NCBI GenBank assembly: GCA_036245525.1
Contig: BTPG01000004.1
Span: 215,201,722 to 215,265,721, forward strand
Direction of reading: 5' to 3'
DNA: 64,000 bases
Origin: Semisulcospira habei
Taxonomy: Eukaryota; Mollusca; Gastropoda; Semisulcospiridae
Numbering within the stretch: position 1 is the first letter of the stretch; the number at the start of each line of letters is the position of its first letter. Shown in pieces: positions 1 through 10,646 of this stretch. Under the pieces are notes generated by a model. That model was given only the letters and a program-made list of their open reading frames with translations. It was not told the origin of the DNA and searched no databases. Position numbers and translations under genes: made by a program.

Positions 1-1870
1 TGGAGCCCACACGGACATGGAACGACCTGTTGGACAAAAAATTGTGAATAAAAACGGGCAGATGCCCTTTAAAACCCATGTCCGACAAATCAGACATTAT
101 ACCATGCTTCCAGGTAGTGTCATATGCCTTTTCAAGATCAAAGAAAATTGCATAAACATGCTGCTTGTTGACAAAAGCATCTCGGATAAAAGACTCAAAG
201 CGGACTAGATGGTCAGTTGTACTACGGAAGCGCCGGAAACCGCACTGGAGGTCTGTGATGAGACCCTGTGACTCAAGATGCCACACCAGTCGGGCGTTGA
301 CCAAGCGTTCCATAGTTTTACATAAACATGATGTCAAAGCTATTGGCCGGTAGTTGCCCGGGTCGGAAGGATCCTTACCCGGCTTGGGAATTGGCACAAC
401 CACAGCCTGGCGCCAAGATGGCGGAAAATGACCGGTTATCCAGATATGGTTAAAGGCCTTGAGAAGTACAAGGAGTGAATCCTCAGGCAGATGTGTTATG
501 AGCTGATAATGGATGGTATCTAATCCAGCAGCAGAGTCAGTACATTTCTGCATGGCTTGCTGCAATTCTGAAAACGTAAAAGGGGCATTATAGTCTTCCA
601 AGTTATCCGATATAAAATCACAAGCACAAGATTCTCGCTTCTCCTTCTCTCTCTGGAAGAAAGGTGAATAATGCTCTGTTGAAGAATTATGGGCAATGGT
701 GGAGGCAAGCAAATTGGCCACAGCCTTTTTATCTGTGACCAAACTGGCACCATCTCTAAGATGGCCGACAGAAGCCGAGCCACCCCTGCCCCTAATTCTT
801 CGAACAGCCTTCCAGACTTTTTGGGACGGAGTCCTAGAAGATAAAGATGAGACGAAGCGTCTCCAGGAAGCACGGCGTTCACGTTTAAAAATGTAACGGG
901 CTTTCGCCCGCTGTCTTTTAAAGGTTAAAATATTTGCTTGCGACGGATTACGAAATGCACGTCGCTGAGCAGATTTGCGCATTGTTTGGGCCTTGCGGCA
1001 CTCTTCATTGAACCATGGTACTCTCGGCTTCCGAGGGAGTGATGTGGAAGTTCTAGGGATGGTTTCACCTGCAACCTCCAACAAAATAGAAGTAAAACAA
1101 GAAACAGGTTCTTCAGCTGACATGACCACCTCCTCTGTAAGACGAGACTGACAGAGAGAGGCAAACAGAGACCAGTTAGCTTTCTTGAGATTCCAGCGCC
1201 CCACCGGCGAATCCTCCTCACAGCTGACCGATGACAGGACTACTGGGAAGTGGTCACTACCACACAGGTCGTCGTGAACCTTCCAGTCAAAGTCCAGCAT
1301 GAGAGAAGGATCACACACAGTGAGGTATAGAACAGAACTAGATCCGGAACCTGAGTTAGAGTATGTAGGTGAGCCATCGTTAAAGACACATAGGTTAAGT
1401 TGAGAAAAAACATCTTCTAACATCTGACCTCTGCCATCATAGTGGTCACTACCCCAAAGGTGAGCATGACCGTTAAAATCCCCCATGAGAATAAAGGGAG
1501 GGGGCAGTTGATCTACTAAGTGAAAAATATCATTGCTACAGACCCGCAGTGATGGTGGCAGGTAAATACTGCATATGGTTATGGTCTTTTTTAAGGTAAC
1601 CCGAGCAGCGACAGCCTGAAGACAGGTGTCGATGCTAACGGGGCTACATAAAATTTGGCTACTAATGAGAAGAGCCGCTCCACCCGAGCGCCTCTCCGAA
1701 TCAGAGCCTTTATGTATAACATTAAAACCATTAAAAGACACAGGGTCAGAAGTCTTCAGGTAAGTCTCCTGAAGAGATATGACTGAGGGGTTATAGAACT
1801 TGACTAAAAGACGTAATTCCTCAAAGTTAGCTCGAAAACCACGACAATTCCACTGAAGCAAAGAGTCCAT
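1..1870 (-). CDS. I/Nimb-like non-LTR retrotransposon ORF2 (endonuclease + reverse transcriptase), cut by the left window edge
   Basis: The ORF begins with ATG at 1870, three bases beyond the ORF1 stop codon, and stays open to position 1 (about 623 codons), continuing outside the window. The first residues (LLQWNCRGFRANFEELR, then SLQETYL and RRSGGAALLI) are the start of an APE-type endonuclease. Near the left edge are RT signatures: AVVVPIPKPGKDPSDP..YRPIALTSC, then CGFRRFRSTTDHLVRFE and the motif A block FFDLEKAYDTTWKHGI. These are typical of the I/Nimb/Jockey superfamily. I see no frameshift or stop in the visible part, so this copy may be young. Its role would be target-primed reverse transcription of the element. 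RT motif C and any RNase H domain lie off-window, so the exact clade is not settled. Confidence 0.85.
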   Translation of the reverse strand, partial: MDSLLQWNCRGFRANFEELRLLVKFYNPSVISLQETYLKTSDPVSFNGFNVIHKGSDSERRSGGAALLISSQILCSPVSIDTCLQAVAARVTLKKTITICSIYLPPSLRVCSNDIFHLVDQLPPPFILMGDFNGHAHLWGSDHYDGRGQMLEDVFSQLNLCVFNDGSPTYSNSGSGSSSVLYLTVCDPSLMLDFDWKVHDDLCGSDHFPVVLSSVSCEEDSPVGRWNLKKANWSLFASLCQSRLTEEVVMSAEEPVSCFTSILLEVAGETIPRTSTSLPRKPRVPWFNEECRKAQTMRKSAQRRAFRNPSQANILTFKRQRAKARYIFKRERRASWRRFVSSLSSRTPSQKVWKAVRRIRGRGGSASVGHLRDGASLVTDKKAVANLLASTIAHNSSTEHYSPFFQREKEKRESCACDFISDNLEDYNAPFTFSELQQAMQKCTDSAAGLDTIHYQLITHLPEDSLLVLLKAFNHIWITGHFPPSWRQAVVVPIPKPGKDPSDPGNYRPIALTSCLCKTMERLVNARLVWHLESQGLITDLQCGFRRFRSTTDHLVRFESFIRDAFVNKQHVYAIFFDLEKAYDTTWKHGIMSDLSDMGFKGHLPVFIHNFLSNRSFHVRVGS

Positions 1871-1872
1871 GA

Positions 1873-3336
1873 TTAAGTCTGATCTGGGGGTAAGGAGTTT
1901 TTCCCCCCTTTTTCCTTTACCTTGGAAGGAGTTGAAGAAACAGAGGGGGGCCGGCTCCCGGGCCTCCTCTGGTTCTTCGGAGAGGAAGGGGGTGGAGCTG
2001 CCGCAGCATCAGCAACAACAACTTCCACTCCCTCCATCCGCTCCTCCAGTGCAGCATATTTGTTTTGAAGGGGCACATCTGTGTTCCCCTTCTGGGCCCG
2101 TGCGCACAGCGGTCCCATAGATTTCTTAGACTTCTGGTCCTGGGCAGCGTTCCTGCCGCTAGAGTTAGCGGCCTTAGAAGGCTGGCCAGAACCAGAAGCC
2201 TTTGGAGTTGACTGACTAACAGGTTTGGGTGGGGGCTGAGGCTTAGGGGCAACAGAAGGCGGCACAACCGGACCGGCAGTGTCCGCCTTCTGCGTTCCCT
2301 GGCTCCTTGTCACCACCGGAGGAGGGTTACTCTCCAGGGGCGAGATGAGCCGAGGCTCCGCCCACAACCAAGAAGTTGGGGTCTGACATGAAAAGTCTTT
2401 GGTGGGGCGCTTGCCTGCCACCGCTGCACTAAAAGTATACACTGAGGTGTTAGAGGTTGGGGCAGCCGCAACTGCACCAGGGCCTTCAACCAGTTTTTTG
2501 GCATCCAGAAAGGACAGCCCCTTCTCCACACGCACCTGCTGAATCTTGCACTCGGATATCCAACGAGGGCATTTCTTATCCGAAGCCATATGCGCCCCCT
2601 GGCAATTCACACACAGGGGGGTGGCTGTGCAGGACTCAGCAGAGTGTCCGGGCCTAGTGCAACGGGCGCATGAAGCCTCTGCCTGACGGCATGTCTTCTG
2701 CCCATGGCCATACTTTTGGCACTTAAAGCACCGGAGGGGAAGAGGGACGTACTTTTTCACTCTCAGGGAGTAGTAACCTCCCCAGATGGTAGTAGGAGGG
2801 GTGGGGGTGCCAAACGTCAGGATGATGGTAGGGAGACGGATCTCCCCACCACCTCGCTTGGAAGCGAAGCGCCTGACGCAAGTCACCCCCTGAGACTTAA
2901 GGTTCCTTACAAGTTCATCTTCTGACAGTTCTGCCAAAGCTTGATCTTTGATTACGCCTCTTGACGAATTCATAGTTTTGTGGGGTGTGACTTCCACAGG
3001 AGTGTCTCCGATGGAAGAGAGCCCCAGTAGCCCGCTGGAGTGTGCCCGAGTACGGCACTCCACCAGCAAGTCACCAGACCTGAGGCGCTGGGCGTCAGGC
3101 CTGCCAACACGGCTCCTGAGGGTCTCCCCCACCAGAAAAGGATGCAGCTTGGTAACTGGTTTCTCCTTCACCTTGCTATGGACAATGAGGAAGCGAGGCC
3201 ATACGGCCGACGCCTGAGGCGTCGCTTCCTCACAGTCTGAATCACTGTCATGTGCAATGTCGGTGTCTATGCGCCGTTTCTGTGCTAGTTTTGTTTTTTT
3301 TGGTTTTATCCATATTATATTAGTAGAGATATTCAT
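1873..3336 (-). CDS. ORF1 (gag-like, CCHC zinc knuckles) of the I/Nimb-like retrotransposon
   Basis: This ORF encodes a nucleocapsid-like RNA-binding protein of the same element. The longest open frame starts at 3411 with a non-ATG codon; I choose the ATG at 3336 (MNISTNIIWIKPKK...), giving about 487 residues. In the middle there are three consecutive zinc knuckles: CFKCQKYGHGQKTC, CARCTRPGHSAESC and CVNCQGAHMASDKKC. This arrangement is usual for ORF1 of I and Jockey superfamily elements. The C-terminal third is rich in Pro, Ser and Lys and looks disordered. The ORF ends TAA immediately before the ORF2 start, so ORF2 is probably translated by reinitiation or coupling (inference). The frame is intact. 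Confidence 0.85.
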   Translation of the reverse strand: MNISTNIIWIKPKKTKLAQKRRIDTDIAHDSDSDCEEATPQASAVWPRFLIVHSKVKEKPVTKLHPFLVGETLRSRVGRPDAQRLRSGDLLVECRTRAHSSGLLGLSSIGDTPVEVTPHKTMNSSRGVIKDQALAELSEDELVRNLKSQGVTCVRRFASKRGGGEIRLPTIILTFGTPTPPTTIWGGYYSLRVKKYVPLPLRCFKCQKYGHGQKTCRQAEASCARCTRPGHSAESCTATPLCVNCQGAHMASDKKCPRWISECKIQQVRVEKGLSFLDAKKLVEGPGAVAAAPTSNTSVYTFSAAVAGKRPTKDFSCQTPTSWLWAEPRLISPLESNPPPVVTRSQGTQKADTAGPVVPPSVAPKPQPPPKPVSQSTPKASGSGQPSKAANSSGRNAAQDQKSKKSMGPLCARAQKGNTDVPLQNKYAALEERMEGVEVVVADAAAAPPPSSPKNQRRPGSRPPSVSSTPSKVKEKGGKNSLPPDQT

Positions 3337-3985
3337 CCCCCGGGGGTCCCCGCCCGCCACCGAGCCCAACAAGGGAAAGTGCAACTGTCGGCGGGTCTCC
3401 AGCCGACGCACAATGGAGACTGCCCGAAAGATATACTCAAGGGGGTAAGCCCGATTGAACCGTTTGAGCCACCGCCTTCTATCACACCGTTGAATGCAGG
3501 GGAATACTGGCGTAAAGCACCTAATCAGCAGCAGAAGCTATAGCATGGTGCTCCGTATACCAACCCGCATGTCAACAGTGGGATAGGGCTCAACGTGACA
3601 AGAGCCGATTGACTAGGCCGGTACGACTAGCCTCCCGTTTAGGTAGAAGTCAAGGCCGAAGTGGAGTGTTGGCACCAGTGAGCCGCAGCCCAAAGGGAAC
3701 CTCAGCCACCAGGATCCTCTTCTCACCCGACACGGGTCTCCAAGCACGGCAAACACTTGGGATCCAAAGGACCAAAAAGTCACGAGTATTTTTAAGGACC
3801 AATCCAACATGGTACGACCTAGGTTAGCACAGCTCCTTAAAAACCGGACCAGTGAAAAGGCTGAACAACATATCTGCTGACATCAAGTCCTAATCCTGGA
3901 CAAAGATGGCACCCGTCCGCTAGCCCACTCAGTCAGGGACTGAGCGGACTACCCACCTACGCCACGTGGAGGCCGGTGCCGGGTA
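3337..3985 (-). mobile_element. Putative 5' UTR of the I/Nimb-like element
   Basis: About 650 bp with no long ORF lies between ORF1 and a SINE copy that is broken exactly at about 3986. Read on the minus strand it begins near CTACCCGGCACCGGCC and is GC-rich, as internal promoter regions of non-LTR elements often are. The boundary is inferred from where the neighbouring SINE sequence resumes; no target-site duplication can be checked because the 3' end is off-window. Confidence 0.5.
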
Positions 3986-4177
3986 GGCTACAGGCAGTGC
4001 AGACAGTAGGGAGAGTTTTAAAAAGGCAAATACAGGTGAATGGACAAAGGGTAGACAGAAACACATGCCCCAGAATAGAGAGAAAAACCCACCCTGTGGG
4101 GCTGACCAGGGTGACCCTGGGAACTAAAAAATACCTAACCCCACCCAAGTCCCCCAGGGCAGACCCGGGTGGGGGTG
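3986..4177 (-). repeat. SINE-like family S1, 5' part only
   Basis: The segment matches the 5' half of the family seen complete at 20475-20859: on the plus strand it runs from GCTACAGGCAGTGCAGACAG to the conserved end CAGACCCGGGTGGGGG. The 3' half is missing at exactly the point where the I/Nimb-like element begins. The simplest reading is that the retrotransposon inserted into this SINE and the rest lies left of the window. Confidence 0.6.
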
Positions 4178-4773
4178 CAGCGGGAAAGGAGGGAGGGGTG
4201 GGGGTGTAGTTAGAGTTCAGTTTTCCCAGGTAAAATTCGCAGCTTGTTCGGCGCGCACTAAGAATCCACACATAAAGTTGTTTAGTCTGCCAAACAAAAC
4301 GCTGACTGAAAAACTAGCGACATGGCATCTGCTGAGACGCAGCGCACTTGGCACTACTGGTATTTAACTTTAAAAGCCCAGAACTAAATGACCTCCATTC
4401 TATAGAGCAGCTTCCTTAGTGGCTGGTGCAGGACTAAGCTCACTCGTGCAACTGAGCCCTGGAAACGACATATCTGTCGACAGGGCCTCCATTTCGGGCC
4501 TGTAAGGCTGTGTGAACAGTCAGACACTCCAGAAGCCATGAGTTTTCTTGCCACAGACACCTGACTGCAAAATTGGCTCAGTTTCATCCACATTAGTGTG
4601 CTAGTCAGTGATTATAGACCTTACCGCCTCTAGGCCGTTAGACCCGTTAAACCCACAGACCAGCGCACATGATCTGCTGACACGGCGTCCATTTTGATGA
4701 CCCCATGAATGACCAGCTGCTCTGGGCGGTGCGCAAACTTTCTTGCCATACAGCTGTCGCAGTATTGTGCTAC
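4178..4773. other. No gene seen
   Basis: Short low-complexity G-rich stretch, then unique-looking sequence. Around 4410-4460 there is a fragment (CTTAGTGGCTGGTGCAGGAC) related to one arm of the palindrome at 5278-5355. Confidence 0.4.
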
Positions 4774-4989
4774 TTAACCCATTTAGCCCCAACACCCCTA
4801 CAGCATAAGACGGATTGACCATGATAATTCAAGGGTAGTGCCAGATGAGCATGGCGCCTGAAGGCGCCAAGCTCATCTGGCACTACCCTTGAATTAGCAT
4901 GGTCAATCCGTCTCCTGCAACAGGTACACAGTCCTGAAGTAGCACCTCCAAAATCTGGGAAATGAGGTCTTGGGGGTTAAATGGGTTAA
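4774..4989. mobile_element. TTAA MITE, family A (palindromic core)
   Basis: The copy is bounded by TTAA on both sides, with termini CCCATTTAGCCCC and its complement. The inner core is a near-perfect hairpin: GATTGACCATGATAATTCAA.. GGGTAGTGCCAGATGAGC..GGCGCC and its complement. The TTAA duplication and CCC..GGG ends are typical of piggyBac-type nonautonomous elements. Confidence 0.75.
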
Positions 4990-5069
4990 ACAAGGCCATG
5001 TGGCGGGCCCAATTTACTGCGGTAAACAGGTTGCTCTTTATAACGTCAAAGCAGCCACCTCACCCGCCT

Positions 5070-5182
5070 TTGGCTATCGGTTAACGGTATTTGTCGCGAA
5101 TGATTCCTGCAGGACGTCAAGGTGTTGTTATTCCGTCAGGAATCATCGCGACAAAAACCACTACCGACAGCCACAGGGTTAA
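5070..5182. mobile_element. TTAA hairpin MITE, family B (diverged copy)
   Basis: The arms (GGCTATCGGTTAACGG.. and ..CCACTACCGACAGCCA) are complementary but the loop is enlarged. The right end CAGGGTTAA matches the intact copy at 13474-13565. Confidence 0.6.
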
Positions 5183-5277
5183 ATGTGTGCTGGTCTGTGA
5201 TTTTGGAGCGTACGGCCTGGGGCCTATGTAAAAAAAAAAAAAAAAATTACAGGCCTGGGGCCAGCTGCTTGAGTGAA

Positions 5278-5355
5278 CTTAGTCCTGCGCCAGCCACTAA
5301 GCAAGGTGCTCCGCTATAGTGGAGCACCTTGCTTAGTGGCTGGCGCAGGACTAAG
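5278..5355. repeat. 35-bp palindrome with 8-bp loop
   Basis: CTTAGTCCTGCGCCAGCCAC.. at 5278-5312 is the exact complement of 5321-5355. It is a self-contained hairpin; no coding frame is associated. It could be a MITE core or a foldback DNA remnant. Confidence 0.8.
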
Positions 5356-6000
5356 GCGGCTCACTCATGCAACTTGCCCCACCACCCAGACGCATCCAAA
5401 ACTAAAAGCGAGGATCTGATCGCGTCTGCTGAACTGCACGTTCATTCGCTGTGCATCTGCCGCATGCAAGAAACATAGACTTGCATGGCACCCAGCAGAC
5501 GAAAAGGTCTAATGAAAAAAACAAATAAACGCATGCTTCTTGAGTACGACGGCCTCCAAACCTTCGTCAAAGTGAGGGTGCGGGTGTTATTTTGCGACTG
5601 CCTCGTGTCAGTGTTTCCGCTGTAACCAGACCAATGGAAAGAACTCCTTCAGGGGCATGCAGGATGCCGGTAATCTGACCAGACAGAATAATGTACGAAG
5701 AAGACACTCCACTCCTCCGAACCAGCTGAAACACACTTACTCCATAATTCAGAACATACGGCTGAGACAACCACGGTGAAGCTCGCTAAGAAATTTCGAA
5801 AAAAACTGAAAAGTCGGTTGTGAGTGGTGTAAGCGACAAACAGCTTAAAGCCCGCCGGACATGACCTTAGGGGAAGAAAACTCAACTTTCATGAACCTAA
5901 CCGTTCCTTTCTTCTTTCATTTTATGTCTCTTGCACTTGGGTGATGTTTGATTTGTCCAAGCAGTGAAGGAGTTAAACATACGCGAATATGTTCAGGAGC

Positions 6001-6026
6001 AGGGGGGGGGGGGGGGGGGGGGGGGT
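6001..6026. repeat. Poly-G tract
   Basis: An uninterrupted G run of about 25 bases. Other G or C homopolymers occur at ~6375-6398, 6550-6566, 17388-17401 and 30179-30243. Confidence 0.9.
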
Positions 6027-6098
6027 TGTTAGCCGCTAACAGATTCAATAAGGAATTCGTTAACCCCATCACTAGTGGGGCAAGGTGAACGCTACCCT

Positions 6099-6173
6099 GC
6101 TGCAAGAGACATAAATCCTCATGAGTCCCCACAGTTGCGGGGGCTCATGAGGATTTATACATGTCTCTTGCTG
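6099..6173. mobile_element. Hairpin repeat, family C
   Basis: The core is CAAGAGACATAAATCCTCAT..ATGAGGATTTATACATGTCTCTTG. The arms are complementary. Similar hairpins recur at 7114, 11767, 16441, 18421 and 36914. Confidence 0.65.
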
Positions 6174-7113
6174 GTCCTGTGTTCAGTCCTGATGCATGTT
6201 TCTGGTGCCGTTTCGTTTGTGTTCTTCACGAGAATGTCGGTCAGTGTGCAGTGGTTTCTGCCGCGAAATCCGTCAGCACTTGCAGCGAAGGGTTGAAACA
6301 CACACAAACAGGCGTTTTCCATGCGTGTTTCTAAATCACTTCAACCACAACTAGCAGTCTGTACATCTGCACACACACAAACACCCCCCCCCCCCCCCAT
6401 GTCAAGACATAATAATCTGATTTCACCTTACTCAAAGACCACCTCAACCCACAAGTGTCAGACATGACAAGCTCATAGACATGACACAGCGAGAGGACAT
6501 ACAGACATGCTAACTCACAAATGATGCGTGTGCATGTGTGTGTGTGTGTGGGGGGGGGGGGGGGGCGGTTTAAACAATATTGAGCGCAGGGATACACGGC
6601 AAACAGCCGCGTGTATGCGGCACGTCTCGGGTGAGCAACCTTCTTGAAAGGACGAAGGTGCAGGTGAAACCGGGGTCAGAAGTTCAAGGAATCGCTCGAC
6701 GGCTGGTACAGTCCTGGGGGATAGGAGCTTGATTACTAGAACGACAGTGTTGCCCAAGGACGCATAAACTCTTACTACATCATCATGGCTGTCTGTCCTC
6801 AGGCGCCCGTGTGAGAGACGTAGCTAAGTAAACTACCTCATAAATACGCGTGGAATCAAGCACACTTCGCAAGTCCCATAATATACGCTGGACACCCCCA
6901 CCCTACCCAACCTCTCAGACTTCGGGTCTCTATAGGTATGCGATCTGCTTGTTTATATTACATCCATTAATTTCATTAATTCCTCCTAGACCTTACTCTT
7001 CGAAATCCTAACCAACTACTTTGCTAGCTGACGCAAATTGTGTTTCTGCAATCTTCGTCAATTCACGACCAAAAAGCCCTAGCCTTCCGGGGAACACGGA
7101 TCCAAAGTGGTTT

Positions 7114-7183
7114 CAGCAAGAGGCATAGATCCTCATGAGCCCCAGCAACTGCGAGGGCTCATGAGGATCTATACCTCTTGCTG
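7114..7183. mobile_element. Hairpin repeat, family C
   Basis: AGCAAGAGGCATAGATCCTC..GAGGATCTATACCTCTTGCT; this is the cleanest copy of the family, with arms of about 30 bp. Confidence 0.7.
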
Positions 7184-7450
7184 TTGGGTGGTGTTTATAT
7201 TTTCTCGCCACTGAGTTCACAGACCAGCAATCGTGCATGACGGACGATACAGTTGCAACCCGCCTGTCACGGTTCGCGAACCCATGGCCATCGGTTTTAT
7301 TATGGGTTGTGCATAACAAACTGAATATTTTCTCTTTGAGTGTGAGGCAAGCTGTAGTCTTTGTCACAGAAACCTGTCTGCAAGATGTATTCCGGCCGTT
7401 ACAGCGATTCCGACGAAACTTCAAGGCAAACACGGCGCTTTCCTTTCTCA

Positions 7451-7642
7451 TCAACCCATTTAGCCCTGACATACTCGTTCATGATAATTCCAGGGTAGTG
7501 CCAGATTAGCTTGGCGCCGTCAGGCGCCAAGCTAATCTGGCACTACCCTGGAATTGTCACGGTCTATCCATCTCCTGCAACCGGTATATTCGGTGACACC
7601 TTCATAATTTGGGAAATGCGGCCTTCAGGTTAAATGGGTTAA
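7451..7642. mobile_element. TTAA MITE, family A
   Basis: The left end is TCAACCCATTTAGCCC (one change in TTAA); the right end is ATGGGTTAA. The palindromic core GGGTAGTGCCAGATTAGC..GGCGCC is intact. Confidence 0.7.
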
Positions 7643-8057
7643 AGCGAGCGCGGCGGAAAAAAGAGGGGACAAAACTCGTTCTGCAAATGTTAACATTAAT
7701 GAGTTGTCTCAACGGATCCTGTTTATATTCGACGAAAAAAGGAGGGTTAGGCTCATTGAAAGCTTAATTTTCCCCGGACACTATTCGGCGCGCTGTAAGC
7801 GCTGTACCATTGTGTGCTGCTCTGAGGTACTGCACCTTACAGTTCTCAGTCATAAGGTCCACAATCACAGACAATAATAATTATATCGTCTTCCAAGAGA
7901 AGGCCTTTGGATGAAAATCTAACCTCAAAAACGTGTGCAGCGTTTCCAAAGAGAAGCTGTTCATCTGCTTCAAACAGGGTGGGGCCCCTCAAGTTGGGAC
8001 ATCAAACCCTTGGAAGATGGTTCCCACTAGCACGGCGAACTCCTGGATTTTTGTCTC

Positions 8058-10646
8058 TCATCATCATCATCATCATCAGTCCCTTGCCCGAACTGGGCGT
8101 TGGGGGGACTGAAAGGCAGCAGCAACAGACAGTGCTCTCCACTGAGTTCTATTTTGGGCGGTGGCAAGCAAGTCTGGCATCTCGAGTTCGGTCCATTCTT
8201 TTATGTTTGCGACCCAACTCTTTCTCTGACGACCTCGCCGACGACTTCCTTCGAGAGTGCCTTGGAGGATAGTCTTGGACAAGGTGTTGTGTCGGGTCAC
8301 GTGGCCAAACCAAGCAAGCTTGCGCCGTTTCACGGTTGCCAGAAGGGGTTCATGTGGGCCCACCAGGGAAGTGACGATGCTCCGTACATATTCGTTGGTC
8401 TTGTGCTCGCGGTACGAGATGCGGAGCAACTTCCTCAGGCACTTGTTCTCAAAGGCCTGGATTTTCTTTTCTGAGTCTGCAAGCAGTGTCCAAGTCTCAC
8501 AGCCGTAGAGTAGAATAGACACTACGAGGGACTTGTAAAGCCTGTACTTGATGGTGAAGCTGATGGAGTTACTTCGCCATATCCTGTCCAGCCTGGCCAT
8601 TGCGGATGTTGCTGTACCTATCCTGATACGGATCTCTGCTATGCAACTACCGTCTTTGGACAGGGTGGCTCCCAAGTACTTGAAGCTATTGACCTCTTCT
8701 AGCTTCTGGCCGTTCATGTGAATGTTGCTGCTGCTGTCGCTTGTGGTGTTGATCATCACTTTGCTTTTATCCGTACTGATCTCCATGCCATAAGACCCTG
8801 CGCTACTTGAAAGTTTGTCTGTCAGGTTTTGGAGCTCACTATTGCTGCCTGCCATGAGGTCAATGTCGTCTGCGAATCGAAGATTGCACAGGGATCTGCC
8901 ACCAATAGAGATTGAAGTATGGTGGTCGTGGAGGGTTTCCTGCATGATCTTCTCCAGGAATATGTTGAAAAGGACAGGAGAGAGCAGGCATCCTTGACGG
9001 ACACCGATCGTCGTCCTGAAGAACTCGCCTGACTGATTGTTAAGTAGAACCGCGCTGCAGGCGTTCTTGTAAAGCGCTTCTATCATTTGGATCACTCCCT
9101 CCTCTATGTTGAACGATCTCATGACTTGCCAGAGTCCGTCGTGCCAGACGCGATCAAATGCTTTCCTGAAATCAATGAAGTTGTGGTAGAGTTCGCGCTG
9201 ATGCTGCAGATGTTTCTCGATCAGGACGCGGCAGTTGAAAATCTGCTCTACAGTGCTTCTTCCAACTCTGAAGCCAGCCTGTTCTTCTGCCAGCAGTTCC
9301 TCGGCGAAAGTTTTGAGGCGGTTGAGAATGATTCTAAGCATTACTTTGCTAGGGTGACTTATCAGACTGATAGTTCTGTAGTTCTGGCACTGTTTCAGGT
9401 TTCCTTTCTTGGGGAGCGGGATCACTAGAGACTGTGTCCATTCTACTGGCCATTTCTTTTGCTCCCAGATCTTTTGACAGAGTGTAGTGAGGACCTTCGT
9501 TGTTACTTCTCCTCCATGTTTCAACAGTTCAGCAGGTACGTTGTCTACACCTGGAGACTTTCCTCCCTTCAGGCCGCGTACGGCTGCTTCCACCTCTTCA
9601 GCTAACACTGGCAGGTCTTCAGCCTTCCTGGCCCCAGCCTGGTTGTTTTGGAGGATGCTGGTGTCTGGCTCAGCCTTGTAGTTATACAAGTCTCGGCAGT
9701 ACTCAGTCCATCTGTTTAGTACAGCAGTGTTTTCCGTAAGGAGTTGGCCGCTGCTGTCTTCGATGACTGTGGCTGTTCGCTGTTGAGTCTTGGTGAGGGT
9801 CCTTAGCGTTTCATAAGCCTTCTTGCTGTTGCCGTTTGCCATGCCCTCTTCCACGCTACAACACTGGTCTTCAATCCAATCTTCTTTGGCTTCTTTCATC
9901 CTCTTCCTGATCTTCTTGTTGACAAGTCTGTACTTGTTTGCTGATGTGAGGTCTTGGCCTCTCTTTTTCTTCCAGGCTCTCCTCTCATCACAGAGATCGA
10001 GGATGTCATCGGTGACCCAGGGCTGTTTGCGCTTCCTCTGCTTCCCCAGCACTTCTTCTGCTGTAGAAAGTAACACCTCTTTTATATTTCCAGCAAGGGT
10101 GTCTACGTCGCAGTCCAAAGTAGCCAAGGCTGCAAATCTGCCTCCCACCTGGGCTTGGAAGAGCTCTTCTACTTCCGGGTCTTTTAGCTTCTGGAGGTCG
10201 AATCTGATGCGAGGGCTCTTGCTATCTCGTTTCAATGCCAGCTTCAACTTGAGGCTAGTAAGGACGAGGTTGTGGTCGCTGCCAATATCAGCGCCAGGAA
10301 AGGACCTCGTTTGTGCTTTGTTAATGCTGGATTTGAATCGTCGAGGCAGCAAGATGAAGTCAATCTGGTTATGGACCAGGCCTCCTGGCGATTGCCATGT
10401 CACTGTTCTTGACTTCTTGTGTGGATGGAGGGTATTAGCAACGGTGAGACGGTGACTCTGTGCGAACTCTAAAAGTCGCAGGCCTCTGTCGTTTGTTTCT
10501 CCAAGGCCAAACTTGCCAGCTGTTCCTGCCCATTGTTGGTAGGCGTCAGGGCCGATCTTTGCATTCCAGTCACCGAGGACAGTCAGAATGTCTTTCTTAG
10601 GTGTTTTCTTGATGATGTTGTCCAGTTGTTCGTAAAATTCTATCAA
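8058..10646 (-). mobile_element. RTE-clade non-LTR retrotransposon, 5'-truncated
   Basis: On the minus strand the stop codon of the ORF is followed directly by a (TGA)n tail, 8058-8078, as is usual for RTE elements, which end in short tandem repeats instead of poly(A). The 5' end stops inside the endonuclease. I could not find a convincing target-site duplication. Confidence 0.8.
8076..10646 (-). CDS. RTE-clade endonuclease (C-terminal part) and reverse transcriptase
   Basis: The open frame of about 856 residues has no internal stop. It begins inside the APE endonuclease: TVLGDWNAKIG and, later, NQIDFIL and SDHNLVLTSL (the catalytic SDH). The RT domain follows with WTQSLVIPLPKKGNLKQC, AGFRVGRSTVEQIF, motif A FIDFRKAFDRVWHD, motif B GVRQGCLLSPVLFNIF and motif C LRFADDIDLMAGS, which keeps both aspartates (FADD). 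After RT come the RTE-type end motifs LYGCETWTLLADSEKK and RRKLAWFGHVTRH. The normal protein should have roughly 150-200 more N-terminal residues, so this copy cannot nick DNA by itself although the RT looks preserved. Confidence 0.85.
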   Translation of the reverse strand: MIEFYEQLDNIIKKTPKKDILTVLGDWNAKIGPDAYQQWAGTAGKFGLGETNDRGLRLLEFAQSHRLTVANTLHPHKKSRTVTWQSPGGLVHNQIDFILLPRRFKSSINKAQTRSFPGADIGSDHNLVLTSLKLKLALKRDSKSPRIRFDLQKLKDPEVEELFQAQVGGRFAALATLDCDVDTLAGNIKEVLLSTAEEVLGKQRKRKQPWVTDDILDLCDERRAWKKKRGQDLTSANKYRLVNKKIRKRMKEAKEDWIEDQCCSVEEGMANGNSKKAYETLRTLTKTQQRTATVIEDSSGQLLTENTAVLNRWTEYCRDLYNYKAEPDTSILQNNQAGARKAEDLPVLAEEVEAAVRGLKGGKSPGVDNVPAELLKHGGEVTTKVLTTLCQKIWEQKKWPVEWTQSLVIPLPKKGNLKQCQNYRTISLISHPSKVMLRIILNRLKTFAEELLAEEQAGFRVGRSTVEQIFNCRVLIEKHLQHQRELYHNFIDFRKAFDRVWHDGLWQVMRSFNIEEGVIQMIEALYKNACSAVLLNNQSGEFFRTTIGVRQGCLLSPVLFNIFLEKIMQETLHDHHTSISIGGRSLCNLRFADDIDLMAGSNSELQNLTDKLSSSAGSYGMEISTDKSKVMINTTSDSSSNIHMNGQKLEEVNSFKYLGATLSKDGSCIAEIRIRIGTATSAMARLDRIWRSNSISFTIKYRLYKSLVVSILLYGCETWTLLADSEKKIQAFENKCLRKLLRISYREHKTNEYVRSIVTSLVGPHEPLLATVKRRKLAWFGHVTRHNTLSKTILQGTLEGSRRRGRQRKSWVANIKEWTELEMPDLLATAQNRTQWRALSVAAAFQSPQRPVRARD

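Noticed and set aside
8076..10455. Plus-strand frames such as 9823-10455 (210 codons)
   Set aside because: They are antisense shadows of the RTE ORF and show no domain.
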